A stretch of 35,838 bases of DNA from JBFELO01 sp041552055 (lineage in GTDB: Bacteria; Acidobacteriota; Thermoanaerobaculia; Thermoanaerobaculales; Sulfomarinibacteraceae), in the NCBI GenBank assembly GCA_041552055.1, contig JBFELO010000034.1, positions 1 through 35,838 on the forward strand, given 5' to 3'. The notes under the pieces are model-generated. The model was given only the letters and a program-made list of their open reading frames with translations. It was not told where the DNA came from and ran no database searches. Within the stretch, counting starts at the first letter, position 1, and each line of letters begins with the position of its first letter. The position numbers and the translations under genes are program-made. Below, one piece after another: positions 16,092 to 25,563 of the stretch.

Positions 16092-17554
16092 GGCTCGGCG
16101 AGCTCACCGACCGTCTGACCGGAGGCCGCCTCATCGGAGATGGCGGGCGAGCGGTGGCAGGGATCACCCACGACTCGAGGCGGGTTCAGGAGAACTGGAT
16201 ATTTGCAGCACTGCCCGGCCAGCACGCGCACGGTCTCGAGTTTCTCGATGGCGCCCTGGCCAACGGGGCGTGCGCGGTGCTGACCGATCGCGCCCGCCCC
16301 TCCGGCGTCGATCTGCCGTGGATCGAGGCCCGCGTACCGCGGAGGATGATGGCCGAGGCCGCGTGGCTGCTCGCCGGCAACCCCCAGCGTGAGCTGCAGA
16401 TGGTCGGCATCACCGGCACCAACGGCAAGAGTACGACCACCCATCTTCTGAGTCTGATCTTCGAGGCTGGCCGACGGCGGGGTGCTTTCATGGGCACGCT
16501 CGGATACTACTTGCCGAGTGGCGAGCGGCTGTCGGCCGATCGCACGACCCCCGAGGCAACCGACCTCGCACCCCTGTTGCGCAGGACCGTGGCTGACCGG
16601 GGGCGGGTGGTGGCGATGGAAGTGTCGTCGCACGCCCTGATGATGGAGCGGTTGGCAGGCTTGCGTTTCCAGGTCGCGGTCTGGACCAACCTGTCCAGAG
16701 ATCACCTCGACTTCCACGGCGACATGGAGAGCTACTTTCGTGCGAAACGGCGCCTGTTCGAAGAACATCTGGCGGAGGACGGCCGCCGGGTGTTGCCGGT
16801 GGACGACGAGTGGTGTGCCCGCCTGCTCGAAGAGCCGCGCGCGACCGACGTTTCCTGGGGATTGGGCCGGGGAACGGTGCACGCGCGAGAGGTCCGTGCC
16901 GACCTCGACGGCACCGCATTCGAGCTCGTGCTCGGGGACGAGGTGGTCCAAGTACGGTTGCCGTTGATCGGCGTGCACAACCTGCGCAACGCTCTCGCCG
17001 CAGCCGCTGCCGGCCGCGCTGCCGGCGTCGGATCGGATGCGATACGCCGCGGTCTCGAGCTGGCACGACCACTGAGCGGGCGGCTGGAGCCAGTCGCCGA
17101 CGTTCGGGGATGCCCGGTATTCGTGGACTATGCCCACACCCCGGGTGGGCTGCACACCGTGCTCGAGGCGCTGCGCGAGATCACAGATCGCCGGCTGATC
17201 GTCGTGTTCGGAGCCGGTGGCGACCGCGATGTCGGTAAACGGGGACCGATGGGGTCCGCCGTCGGCGAGTTGGCGGACGTTGCACTGGTGACGTCCGACA
17301 ATCCCAGGTCGGAGGATCCGGCGCGCATCGCGGCCGCCGTCGCGGAGGGAGTTCGGGCGTCCGGTGGCCAGCCGTTGGTGGAGCTGGATCGCCGCCGGGC
17401 AATCGCGTCAGCACTCGACCTGGCGGATGAGCGATCTCTGGTGCTGGTCGCGGGGAAGGGGCACGAGGCGACTCAGACCATTGGTGGACAGCAGCTCCCG
17501 TTTTCGGATCAGAGTGTCATTCTGGAGCTGATCGAGGGGGTCCGGTGCGCCTGA
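16088..17554 (+). CDS. murE: UDP-MurNAc-tripeptide synthetase, meso-DAP-type MurE
   Basis: This 488-residue ATP-dependent Mur ligase adds the third amino acid to UDP-MurNAc-L-Ala-D-Glu. The ATP-binding P-loop is GITGTNGKST (G107 to K114). The lysine in SYFRAKRRLF is the expected carbamylated residue. The DNPR motif (404-407), followed by SEDP, is the signature of enzymes that add meso-diaminopimelate rather than L-lysine. All three Mur ligase domains are present at normal length. GTG 16088 overlaps the ftsI stop (GTGA), and the end overlaps murF by 10 bases. The type of peptidoglycan implied is A1-gamma-like. Confidence 0.97.
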   Translation: MRLGELTDRLTGGRLIGDGGRAVAGITHDSRRVQENWIFAALPGQHAHGLEFLDGALANGACAVLTDRARPSGVDLPWIEARVPRRMMAEAAWLLAGNPQRELQMVGITGTNGKSTTTHLLSLIFEAGRRRGAFMGTLGYYLPSGERLSADRTTPEATDLAPLLRRTVADRGRVVAMEVSSHALMMERLAGLRFQVAVWTNLSRDHLDFHGDMESYFRAKRRLFEEHLAEDGRRVLPVDDEWCARLLEEPRATDVSWGLGRGTVHAREVRADLDGTAFELVLGDEVVQVRLPLIGVHNLRNALAAAAAGRAAGVGSDAIRRGLELARPLSGRLEPVADVRGCPVFVDYAHTPGGLHTVLEALREITDRRLIVVFGAGGDRDVGKRGPMGSAVGELADVALVTSDNPRSEDPARIAAAVAEGVRASGGQPLVELDRRRAIASALDLADERSLVLVAGKGHEATQTIGGQQLPFSDQSVILELIEGVRCA

Positions 17555-18921
17555 CCACGTTCGAGGCTGCCCGCATCGTCGGGGGGACAGTCGTGGGGTC
17601 GGGCGAGGTAATCCTGACAGGCGCCGACGTGGATTCGCGTCGAGTGGGTCCGGGCGACCTCTTCGTGGCGCTCCCGGGGGCACGACACGACGGGCACGAG
17701 TTCGTCGGCCAGGCGCTGGCAGAGTGCTCGGCCGCGCTGGTGAGCGAACGATCGGAACTGGAGCAGCCACCGTCCAACCGTGCTTTGATTCGGGTCCCCG
17801 ATCCACTTGCCGCGTACTGGGAGCTCGCCCGGTGGAACCGTGGACGGCGGTCGATGGAGATCGCGGCCGTCACCGGATCGGTGGGCAAGACAACGGTCAA
17901 GGACTTTCTGGCCCAGTTGATGTCCGGTGTCCGCCGTACCGGCCGTTCGGAGGGGAACCGCAACAACACCCTGGGCCTCCCAGGCCAGCTTCTGTCTGCG
18001 GCGGAGGACGTGCAGCTGTTCGTCGCCGAGGCCGGAATGAGCAGCCCGGGAGAGCTCGAAACTCTGGGCGGCATCCTGCAGCCGCTGCGCCTCGTGCTGT
18101 ACACGCGGATCGCTCCGGTCCACACCGAGTTCTTTCCGGATCTGGAAGGCATCGTACGGGCCAAGGCCGAGCTGCTGCCATATCTGGAACCGGGTGGAGA
18201 CCTGGTGATCAACGGGGACGACACGCGACATCGGTTCTTCGCCGGGGAGTTCTCGGGAAGGGTGCTGCGGTACGGTGGTGCGGACGGCGACTCCAACATC
18301 GAAATAGTCGAGGACCGAGGTCTGGTCGGGGCGGTGTGCGAGCTGAGCTTGCCCGACGGGCGGACGCGGGTGGAGTTGAAGGTGCCGGGCCTTCACCAAG
18401 TCGAAAATCTGCTCGCGGCTGCCACCGCGGCGTTCGCACTGGGGGCCGACCTCCACCAGGTGGGAGCCGCGGCCGCCGAACTCAAGGCGGCACCACACCG
18501 GGGGGAGGTGCTCCTGCTGAGCGGTGGCGTGACCCTCGTCGACGACTCATACAACGCCTCTCCGGTCGCGGTGGAACGGCTGCTGGAGCTGCTGCGGAAG
18601 GCACCGGGAAGGAAGGTCGCGGTTCTCGGCGAGATGTTCGAGCTGGGCGAGCTGACGGACGAGGCGCACCGGCGGGCGGGCCGGCAGGCTGCCACCGCCT
18701 GCGATGTACTGCTGGCGGTCGGTGGCGATTCTGCCCGATTGCTGGCGAATGCCGCGACTGCCGCGGGGTTGAGCGCCGTGCGCCATGTGCCGGACTCGGA
18801 GGCGGCGACCGAGATTCTCAAGGAGCTGCTCGAACCCGGAGACGTGATGCTGGTCAAGGGATCACGCGGGGTCGGCCTCGATCGCACCGTGGGCGCGCTG
18901 GTGCGGGGGGAAGCGGCCTGA
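17545..18921 (+). CDS. murF: UDP-MurNAc-tripeptide--D-Ala-D-Ala ligase
   Basis: This 458-residue Mur ligase adds D-Ala-D-Ala to complete the UDP-MurNAc-pentapeptide. The P-loop is TGSVGKTT with K115. GNRNNTLGLP, the GEMFELG segment and DDSYNASP follow in family order, and VKGSRGV lies near the C-terminus. GTG 17545 sits inside the end of murE (10-base overlap) and is preceded by GAGGGGG. The terminal TGATG shares one base with mraY. The D-Ala-D-Ala ligase gene itself is not in this window. Confidence 0.97.
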   Translation: MRLTTFEAARIVGGTVVGSGEVILTGADVDSRRVGPGDLFVALPGARHDGHEFVGQALAECSAALVSERSELEQPPSNRALIRVPDPLAAYWELARWNRGRRSMEIAAVTGSVGKTTVKDFLAQLMSGVRRTGRSEGNRNNTLGLPGQLLSAAEDVQLFVAEAGMSSPGELETLGGILQPLRLVLYTRIAPVHTEFFPDLEGIVRAKAELLPYLEPGGDLVINGDDTRHRFFAGEFSGRVLRYGGADGDSNIEIVEDRGLVGAVCELSLPDGRTRVELKVPGLHQVENLLAAATAAFALGADLHQVGAAAAELKAAPHRGEVLLLSGGVTLVDDSYNASPVAVERLLELLRKAPGRKVAVLGEMFELGELTDEAHRRAGRQAATACDVLLAVGGDSARLLANAATAAGLSAVRHVPDSEAATEILKELLEPGDVMLVKGSRGVGLDRTVGALVRGEAA

Positions 18922-20006
18922 TGCTGTACTCCCTCCTGTATCCGCTCAGTGAAACCTGGATCGGGTTCAACGTTTTTCGATACATCACCTTCCGAACGGG
19001 CCTGGCGATCGCGACAGCATTTTTCGTGAGCCTGGTCGTCGGCCCGTGGTTGGTGGCCCGGCTGCGCTCGCTGCAAATTCGACAGGCGATCCGCGATGAG
19101 GGGCCGGAGCACCACCAGAGCAAGGCGGGGACGCCCACCATGGGAGGATTGCTGATCGTCGGCAGCTTCACTCTCGCGACTCTGCTGTGGGCAGACCTGT
19201 CCAACGCGTACGTTTGGACCGTGCTCGGCGTCACGCTCGGGTTCGCCGCGGTTGGTTTCGCCGACGACTGGATCAAGGTCCGGTCGGGCCGCAACCTCGG
19301 CTTGACGGCCCGACAGAAGTTCTTGCTGCAGGTGCTGGTGGGCCTCGCCGGTGGTCTGGCCGCGCGGATGGTGGCCGAGCCCGCACCACACGCTGGTGCG
19401 CTCGCGTTGCCGTTCCTCAAAGACGTGCTGCTGCCGCTCGGGTTTGGATACCTGCCGTTCGTGGTGCTCGTCCTTCTCGGCGCTTCCAACGCGGTCAACC
19501 TGACCGACGGGCTCGACGGGCTCGCGGTTGGGGCGATGGCGATCGCGGCGAGCACCTACACGGTGTTCGTGTACGTTGCCGGCCACGCCCGGATTGCCGA
19601 GTACCTGCGGATCGTGCCGGTGTCCGGAGCGGGCGAAGTCGCAATCTTCACCGGTGCGGTGGCCGGGGCCGCGCTCGGTTTCCTGTGGTTCAACTGCCAC
19701 CCGGCGCAGGTGTTCATGGGCGATGTCGGCTCACTCGCCCTCGGCGGTGGCATCGGAATCGTGGCCGTGGTGGCCAAGCAGGAGGTGTTGCTCGTCCTGG
19801 TAGGCGGTCTGTTCGTGATCGAGGCGCTCTCGGTTTTGATCCAGGTGACGTCGTTCAAGCTGACGGGCAAACGGGTGTTCCGCATGGCACCGTTGCATCA
19901 CCACTTCGAGCTCCTGGGTTGGCAGGAAACCCAGGTTGTGGTGCGGTTCTGGATCATCTCGGTGGTGTTCGCCCTCGCCGGGCTCGCCACGCTGAAGCTG
20001 AGGTGA
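18921..20006 (+). CDS. mraY: Phospho-MurNAc-pentapeptide transferase
   Basis: This 361-residue integral membrane enzyme transfers phospho-MurNAc-pentapeptide onto undecaprenyl phosphate to make lipid I. It has about ten membrane segments and the family motifs: GFADDW with the paired aspartates, NAVNLTDGLDGLA, FMGDVGSLALGG with the catalytic-site aspartate, and PLHHHFELLGW near the C-terminus. The open frame extends far upstream inside murF. ATG 18921 was chosen because it shares TGATG with the murF stop, follows GGGGGGAAG and gives the typical length. The end forms a TGATG junction with murD. Confidence 0.97.
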   Translation: MLYSLLYPLSETWIGFNVFRYITFRTGLAIATAFFVSLVVGPWLVARLRSLQIRQAIRDEGPEHHQSKAGTPTMGGLLIVGSFTLATLLWADLSNAYVWTVLGVTLGFAAVGFADDWIKVRSGRNLGLTARQKFLLQVLVGLAGGLAARMVAEPAPHAGALALPFLKDVLLPLGFGYLPFVVLVLLGASNAVNLTDGLDGLAVGAMAIAASTYTVFVYVAGHARIAEYLRIVPVSGAGEVAIFTGAVAGAALGFLWFNCHPAQVFMGDVGSLALGGGIGIVAVVAKQEVLLVLVGGLFVIEALSVLIQVTSFKLTGKRVFRMAPLHHHFELLGWQETQVVVRFWIISVVFALAGLATLKLR

Positions 20007-21349
20007 TGATGGGGTCGAGCGCACCATCAAGAGTATTGGTCGTCGGGCTGGGTCGATCCGGTCTCGCGGCGGCGCGCCTCGCGGCCCATGACGGTTCCGA
20101 GGTCTGTGCCACCGATTTGCGGTCGGAACGGGACCTCGGCGAGGTCCTCCGCGAGCTCCCGGAGGGGACGCGTCGATATCTCGGCGGGCACCCATCCAGT
20201 GCTCTGGACGGCATCGGCTTGGTCGTGTGCTCGCCGGGAGTGGCGCCCAGCGCGCCGATCCTCGCCGACGCGCGTCGTCGTGATATCCCCGTGGTCACCG
20301 AGGTGGAGTTCGCGTGGCGCCATCGAACGGACCGGCCCATGGTGGCGGTCACCGGCTCCAACGGCAAGAGCACCGTCACCGTGTTGGTGGCGGCGATGCT
20401 GAGTGAGAGTGGGGTGACGGCGGCCGCCGGTGGCAACCTCGGAACCGCAGCCTGCGAGCTGGTCCTGACCGGTGGTTGGGACTGCTGGGTGCTGGAAATC
20501 TCGAGCTTCCAGGCCGAGCTGCTGACCGAGATGCGTCCCTCGGTCGGCGTCTTCCTCAACCTCAGCCAGGACCACCTCGAACGGCACCCCGACATCACGA
20601 GCTATCTGGCGGCGAAACGGAGGCTGTTTTCGTTCCAGACGAGCCGGGATGCGGCGGTTCTCAACGCCGACGACGCGGCAGTGTCGGAAACCCCCTCACG
20701 CGCCCGACGCCTGCTGTTTTCGCTGGAGAGGTCGGCAGATGCATGGCTTGACGGCGAGCTGTTGCGACTGGGCGATCAGATCCTGACCGAGCGGTCGAAG
20801 TGTTCCCTCGGCGGCATCCACAACGTGACCAACGGACTGGCTGCCGCGCTCGCGGCCGTCGAGCTCGGCGCGACGACGGAGGGCGTGGCCAGGACCCTCG
20901 AGACGTTTCGCGGACTCAGTCACCGGCACCTCACGGTGTTCGAGCAGAACGAGGTGCGGTGGGTCGACGATTCGAAGGCGACCAACGTGGGGGCCACGAT
21001 CGCAGCGCTGCGTGGTTACCCCGAGCGATCGGTGCATTTGATTCTCGGCGGCCAGGCCAAGGGGCAGGACTTCGAAGCGATGATTCCAGAGGTGAAAAGG
21101 AGTGCGGCACGGGTGTACGTGATCGGCATCGACGGGCCTTCGATCGCGGCAGTGCTGGCCGACGCCGCACCCATCGAGGACTGCGGCACGCTCGAGGAGG
21201 CAGTCATGCGGGCGCGCCGCGAGGCACGACCGGGGCAGTGGGTCTTGTTGGCGCCGGCATGTGCGTCCTTCGATCAGTTTTCCGGCTTCGCTCAGCGAGG
21301 AGAAAAGTTTGCCGCTTTGGCGCGAGAGGAGGGAGCCCGGTGCCCATAA
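20006..21349 (+). CDS. murD: UDP-MurNAc-L-alanine--D-glutamate ligase
   Basis: This 447-residue Mur ligase adds D-glutamate to UDP-MurNAc-L-Ala. It has an N-terminal Rossmann-like domain (VLVVGLGRSGLAAA), the P-loop TGSNGKST with K121, NLSQDHLERH, the carbamylated-lysine context SYLAAKRRLF, VDDSKATN and GGQAKGQDF. ATG 20006 overlaps the mraY stop (TGATG). An adjacent in-frame ATG at 20009 has better spacing from GAGG and may be the true start. The long upstream open frame inside mraY is fortuitous. The end overlaps ftsW by 10 bases. Confidence 0.96.
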   Translation: MMGSSAPSRVLVVGLGRSGLAAARLAAHDGSEVCATDLRSERDLGEVLRELPEGTRRYLGGHPSSALDGIGLVVCSPGVAPSAPILADARRRDIPVVTEVEFAWRHRTDRPMVAVTGSNGKSTVTVLVAAMLSESGVTAAAGGNLGTAACELVLTGGWDCWVLEISSFQAELLTEMRPSVGVFLNLSQDHLERHPDITSYLAAKRRLFSFQTSRDAAVLNADDAAVSETPSRARRLLFSLERSADAWLDGELLRLGDQILTERSKCSLGGIHNVTNGLAAALAAVELGATTEGVARTLETFRGLSHRHLTVFEQNEVRWVDDSKATNVGATIAALRGYPERSVHLILGGQAKGQDFEAMIPEVKRSAARVYVIGIDGPSIAAVLADAAPIEDCGTLEEAVMRARREARPGQWVLLAPACASFDQFSGFAQRGEKFAALAREEGARCP

Positions 21350-22431
21350 GGCAACGGTTTGATCGCCTCCTGCTGGCGGCAGCCGTGCTCCAGATGGCGC
21401 TCGGCCTAGCCCTCCTCGCGTCCGCCTCCTGGGTCGTGGCGAGCGAGAGGTACGGGCGGCCCGACTCCTATTTCGTCACGTGGCAGGCCGCGGCAGCCAT
21501 GGTCGGCCTCGGCCTGCTGGTCATCAGCATGCACCTGCGGACCGAACTCCTGACCGAACCCCGGCTGGCGAGGCTCGGTGTGGCGTCGAGCTGGGTCCTG
21601 CTGGGGGCTGCATTCATGATGCCGCCGGTGGCGAACACCTATCGGTGGCTCTCGATAGGCGGCATATCGTTGCAGCCGTCGGTGCTGGCACGGTTCGCGA
21701 TCGTCGTGTTCGCAGCGGTCGAGCTGGCGCGCGCACAGCGGGAGGGCTGGCCGACCAGACGTCTGTTGGTTGTCGGCGCTGTCGGGTTCCTCACAGCGGC
21801 CCTGATCGTGGCAGAGCCTGATCTCGGCTCCGCGACGCTGATCCTGGTGGTGTTGGCCGGGATGTGCTTCGTCGCCGGGCTGCCGTTGCGGACCCTGGCC
21901 GTGCCGGCGGCGATCGCGTTGGTGACCCTGATCGTAGCCGTTGTGTCTTCGCCGTACCGGTTGGAGCGGGTGCAAGCGTTCTTCGATCCCGAGATGGCCA
22001 GCGCCGCTGCCTGGCAGAGCTATCAGAGCCTGCTCGCCCTCGGCAGCGGCGGGCTGCTGGGTCTCGGTTACGGCTCAGGCCTGCAAAAGCTCTTCTTCCT
22101 GCCCGAACCCCACACCGACTTCATCTTCTCCATCGCCGGTGAAGAGCTGGGGTTGGTCGGCGTGTTGGCCTTGATTGGTCTGGCCGGAGTGATCGTCTGG
22201 CGGGGACTGAGCATCGCCCTCCGCCACCCCAGACCGAGCGGCTCACTGCTCGCATTCGGGCTCGCGTTCGCCTTTGCAGCGCAGTCGCTCGTCCACATGG
22301 TGGTGTGCCTGGACCTTCTGCCGCCGAAGGGCATTCCGCTGCCGTTGGTGAGTTACGGCAAGACCGACCTGTTGGTGACTCTGGTCTCGGTGGGTGTGCT
22401 GCTCAACCTGTCGCGGGAGGTGCCGCGGTGA
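21340..22431 (+). CDS. ftsW: Septal peptidoglycan polymerase FtsW (SEDS family)
   Basis: This 363-residue protein with about ten transmembrane segments is the SEDS glycosyltransferase partner of FtsI. Conserved features include the QSYQSLLALGSGG segment (about 226-238) and PEPHTDFIFSIAGEELG, whose D260 aligns with the essential aspartate of SEDS enzymes. The C-terminal signature is altered: the normal SYGGSSLL reads SYGKTDLL (338-345), and the usual asparagine and glycine about 20 and 13 residues before it read H319 and D325. GTG 21340 follows GAGAGGAGGG and overlaps murD by 10 bases. The end overlaps murG (GTGA). Position next to murG supports FtsW over RodA. Confidence 0.94.
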   Translation: MPIRQRFDRLLLAAAVLQMALGLALLASASWVVASERYGRPDSYFVTWQAAAAMVGLGLLVISMHLRTELLTEPRLARLGVASSWVLLGAAFMMPPVANTYRWLSIGGISLQPSVLARFAIVVFAAVELARAQREGWPTRRLLVVGAVGFLTAALIVAEPDLGSATLILVVLAGMCFVAGLPLRTLAVPAAIALVTLIVAVVSSPYRLERVQAFFDPEMASAAAWQSYQSLLALGSGGLLGLGYGSGLQKLFFLPEPHTDFIFSIAGEELGLVGVLALIGLAGVIVWRGLSIALRHPRPSGSLLAFGLAFAFAAQSLVHMVVCLDLLPPKGIPLPLVSYGKTDLLVTLVSVGVLLNLSREVPR

Positions 22432-23504
22432 GCGGGACGGTCGTGGTTGCTGGAGGGGGTACGGGAGGTCACATCTTTCCGGGACTGGCGGTCGTGCGAG
22501 AGCTGCAGTCGATGGGCGCGAAGGTCCACTGGCTGGGCGCCGAGCGTGGCCTCGAGACCGAGCTCGTCGACCAGCGGGGCGTGCCGATGACGCTGGTGGA
22601 GGTCGAGGGAATCCAGGAAAGGGGACCGGCGGCTGGGGCGCGGGCGGCCGGGATGCTGCCGAAGGCGGTGCTGAGGGCCGCCCGGCTGCTCTTGCAGCTC
22701 GAGCCGAGAGCCGTGCTCGGCGTCGGTGGGTACGCCTCCGGTGCGGGAGTCATCGCCGCCGGCTTCCTCGGCATTCCGTACGTGCTCCAGGAGCAGAACT
22801 CGGTGCCGGGTTTGACCAACAAATTCCTGGCTCCGTGGGCAGCGCTCATCTGCTGTGGCTTTTCGGACTGTCTCGCATCGTTCCCATCGCTGCCGGCCGA
22901 ATGGACCGGGAATCCCGTCCGAGAGTCCTTCTTCGAGGTTCCCGAGGTGATGCCTCACGAACCCGCGACGCTGTTGATCCTGGGTGGCAGTCAGGGGTCC
23001 CTGTTCCTCAACCGCACACTGCCACGGGCGTTGGCCCAGCTGCGGGAGGAGGGGATCGAACCGACGGTCCGCCATCAGGCCGGGGTTCGGTGGGCTGACG
23101 TGGTTCGCACGAGCTATCGTGACCTGGGCGTGGAAGCAAAGGTGACCGCCTTCCTGGCCGAGCCGTGGGAGGCATTGACCGAGGCGGACCTGGTCGTGGC
23201 TCGATCGGGAGCATTGACGGTAACCGAGTTGGCGGCATCCGGGCGTGGAGGGCTGCTCATCCCGTTCGCGGCAGCCGCCGGTCAGCATCAGTTGATCAAC
23301 GCGCGTTCGCTGGAGCGCGCGGGAGGGGCGGAGGTGCTGACCGAGCGCGAGGCCTCTCCCGAACGAGCGGCGGCGGTGCTCAGGCGGCTGCTCACCGATC
23401 GTGAACGACTGCAGAGCATGGGCCGGTGTGCACGCGGCGTGTCGCTGCCGCACGCTGCGAGACGAATCGCGGAGCGGGTGCTGGCGGTCGGAGGCGACGC
23501 ATGA
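22428..23504 (+). CDS. murG: UDP-GlcNAc:lipid I N-acetylglucosaminyltransferase MurG
   Basis: This 358-residue GT-B glycosyltransferase converts lipid I to lipid II at the inner face of the cytoplasmic membrane. The N-terminal glycine-rich loop GGGTGGH, the second loop LGGSQGS and the ARSGALTVTEL stretch of the UDP-GlcNAc site are present. It has normal family length. GTG 22428 overlaps the ftsW stop (GTGA), and the upstream sequence GCGGGAGG provides a ribosome-binding site. The 3' end overlaps murC by four bases. Confidence 0.97.
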   Translation: MSGTVVVAGGGTGGHIFPGLAVVRELQSMGAKVHWLGAERGLETELVDQRGVPMTLVEVEGIQERGPAAGARAAGMLPKAVLRAARLLLQLEPRAVLGVGGYASGAGVIAAGFLGIPYVLQEQNSVPGLTNKFLAPWAALICCGFSDCLASFPSLPAEWTGNPVRESFFEVPEVMPHEPATLLILGGSQGSLFLNRTLPRALAQLREEGIEPTVRHQAGVRWADVVRTSYRDLGVEAKVTAFLAEPWEALTEADLVVARSGALTVTELAASGRGGLLIPFAAAAGQHQLINARSLERAGGAEVLTEREASPERAAAVLRRLLTDRERLQSMGRCARGVSLPHAARRIAERVLAVGGDA

Positions 23505-24865
23505 GGAGGCACCTGCATTTTATGGGAGTCGGCGGCGTCGGCATGTGTGGCCTCGCCGAGGTGCTGCTCGCCAGCGGCGCGGAGGTCAGCGGGTGCGACC
23601 TCGTGACGAGTCAGCGCACCGAGAGATTGGCGGCGCTTGGTGCAGCGATCTGCGAGGGCCACGATCCGTCGCATCTGCACGGTGTGACTACTCTGGTCGT
23701 CAGCTCGGCGGTGAATCGCGACAGCTCGGAGGTCGCCGCCGCTCTCGAGCATGAGATTCCGGTCGCGCGACGTTCGGAGATCGTAGGCGAGTTGATGCGT
23801 GGCAGCACCGGGATCGCAGTGGCGGGCACGCACGGCAAGACCACGACAACCGCACTGATCGGTCACCTGCTCGCCGAAGTCGGGGTCGACCCGACCGTTC
23901 TGGTGGGCGGGTACGCACGATTCATCGAGGGCCACGGGCGACTCGGAAAGGGAGGATTGCTCGTGACCGAGGCCGACGAGTACGATCGATCATTTCTCGA
24001 TCTCGGTCCGGACCTGGCGATCATCACGAACCTCGAGCCGGAGCACCTCGATTGCTACAGGGACGCCGACGAGCTGCGCACCGCTTTTGCATCGTTCGCC
24101 AACCGCTGTGCAACAACCGGGGCCGTGATCGTGAGCGCGGACGATTCCGGTACGCGCGCGCTGAGACCGTTGTTGCGTCGCCGCGTCGTGACGTTCGGCC
24201 TTGACGAAGACGCCACGTTGAGGGCCGAAGAGGTTCGAGCCGACACGAATGGAAGCAGCTTCGCAGTAGTGGCGGGAGGCGAGACGCTCGGCTCGACGCG
24301 GCTACCTCTGCCCGGTCGCCACAACATCGCCAACGCGTTGGCCGCACTGGCAGCCGGGCTCGAGCAGGGCATCCCGTTTTCGGATTTGGCTGCCGCTTTG
24401 AGTCGTTTCGCGGGCGTGGCCCGCAGGTTTCAGGTTCTGGGCGAGCGACACGACGTGGTCGTGGTCGACGATTACGCCCATCATCCCACCGAGCTGCGTT
24501 CCGTGCTCGACGCCGCGCGGCAGGCGTTCCCCGGCCGACGGCTCGTCGCGGTGTTCCAGCCTCACCTTTTCAGCCGCACCAGAGATTTCGCAGAGGGCTT
24601 CGCCGACGCGCTCATGAGCGCGGAGATCGCCTTCGTACTTCCGATCTACCCGGCCCGAGAACAACCGATCTCCGGGGTGACGTCGAGGTTGGTTACGGAC
24701 CGCGCCGTTCACCTCGGCCATCCCGGCGTGGTGTGCGCCCCAGGGCTGGACGAGTCACTCGGGCTGTTGGACGAGCTGACCCGTCCCGGTGACGTCGTGC
24801 TCACGATGGGAGCCGGAGATGTCCACCGGCTCGCGGAGATGTGGTTGGGGAGGGTCGAGGCATGA
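23501..24865 (+). CDS. murC: UDP-MurNAc--L-alanine ligase
   Basis: This 454-residue Mur ligase adds L-alanine to UDP-MurNAc, the first cytoplasmic peptide step. It begins with HFMGVGGVGMCGLAE, the UDP-binding glycine loop, followed by the P-loop AGTHGKTTTT (K113), EADEYDRSFL, DDYAHHPTEL and FQPHLFSRT. ATG 23501 overlaps the murG stop (ATGA), and the end overlaps ftsQ the same way. There is no murB fused to it or next to it. In many genomes murB and ddl occur between murC and ftsQ. Confidence 0.97.
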   Translation: MRRHLHFMGVGGVGMCGLAEVLLASGAEVSGCDLVTSQRTERLAALGAAICEGHDPSHLHGVTTLVVSSAVNRDSSEVAAALEHEIPVARRSEIVGELMRGSTGIAVAGTHGKTTTTALIGHLLAEVGVDPTVLVGGYARFIEGHGRLGKGGLLVTEADEYDRSFLDLGPDLAIITNLEPEHLDCYRDADELRTAFASFANRCATTGAVIVSADDSGTRALRPLLRRRVVTFGLDEDATLRAEEVRADTNGSSFAVVAGGETLGSTRLPLPGRHNIANALAALAAGLEQGIPFSDLAAALSRFAGVARRFQVLGERHDVVVVDDYAHHPTELRSVLDAARQAFPGRRLVAVFQPHLFSRTRDFAEGFADALMSAEIAFVLPIYPAREQPISGVTSRLVTDRAVHLGHPGVVCAPGLDESLGLLDELTRPGDVVLTMGAGDVHRLAEMWLGRVEA

Positions 24866-25563
24866 GCACCGCGTTTCTGCCCGATCGTTTCCGGCCGCGG
24901 CCGCCCCGCCGGCGTACCTCCCGGCCGTGGCTGGCGCTGGTGGCACTGGCGGCGGTTCCCCTCGTCATCCCGTGGTGGCGGGTCCAGGCTATCGAGGTGT
25001 ACGGCTTCCCGGGGCTGCCGGTGACGGTCACGCGCTCGCTGGAGGATCTTGTCGGCTTGTTCCCGCTTCTGGTGGACCCGCAGTGGGTCCGGCAGCAGGT
25101 GGAGGTGTGGCCCGCGGTCGAGTTCGTGGATGTGAGGCTCCAGCTACCGGGGACGCTGGCGGTGACGGCGACCCAGGTCGCCCCCGTGGGGAGCCTGCCG
25201 ATGGGAAGCGGCTGGCAGGCAGTGGCCGCCGACGGGACGCTTGCAGGTCCCCTGGCATCCCCTCACCCGCCGGTGCTGAGGGGTTTCTCGCACAGATCGC
25301 AGGACCTGCGACGGGCGCTCGAGGTGGCGCGGCGGCTCGCATCGGCGAGCGGTGGTCTGACCGAGGCGGTGAGATTCGTGACGCCGGCGGATTTCGAGGT
25401 GAAGGTACGGCTCGGCGACGGCTCGGCCGCGGTCGTGCACGTACAGCCGGAGGAAACGGCCGGTGAACGGTTCTGGTGTCAGCGTGCCCTCGAGGGCGAT
25501 TCATCAATGCTGTGGGCGGACCTGAGGTGGGACGATCGGGTGGTCGCAGGGGGTGCGTGGTGA
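24862..25563 (+). CDS. ftsQ: Cell division protein FtsQ
   Basis: This 233-residue bitopic protein has a basic proline/arginine-rich cytoplasmic tail, one transmembrane helix (about residues 23-41), a periplasmic POTRA domain starting at VQAIEVYG and a beta domain in which PVGSLPMGSGWQAVAADG is recognisable. FtsQ links FtsL/FtsB to the divisome. ATG 24862 was chosen over an upstream in-frame ATG (24841) because it forms the usual ATGA overlap with murC. Sequence conservation is low, and the call leans on topology and position before ftsA. Confidence 0.9.
   Translation: MSTAFLPDRFRPRPPRRRTSRPWLALVALAAVPLVIPWWRVQAIEVYGFPGLPVTVTRSLEDLVGLFPLLVDPQWVRQQVEVWPAVEFVDVRLQLPGTLAVTATQVAPVGSLPMGSGWQAVAADGTLAGPLASPHPPVLRGFSHRSQDLRRALEVARRLASASGGLTEAVRFVTPADFEVKVRLGDGSAAVVHVQPEETAGERFWCQRALEGDSSMLWADLRWDDRVVAGGAW

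Noticed and set aside
17724..18920. Upstream extension of the mraY frame to give a 760-residue protein
   Set aside because: The extra part is an out-of-frame shadow of murF. MraY starts naturally at 18921 with the expected length and a TGATG overlap.
19187..20005. Upstream extension of the murD frame inside mraY
   Set aside because: The translated extension is arginine/glycine-rich shadow sequence. The Rossmann-fold start follows ATG 20006.
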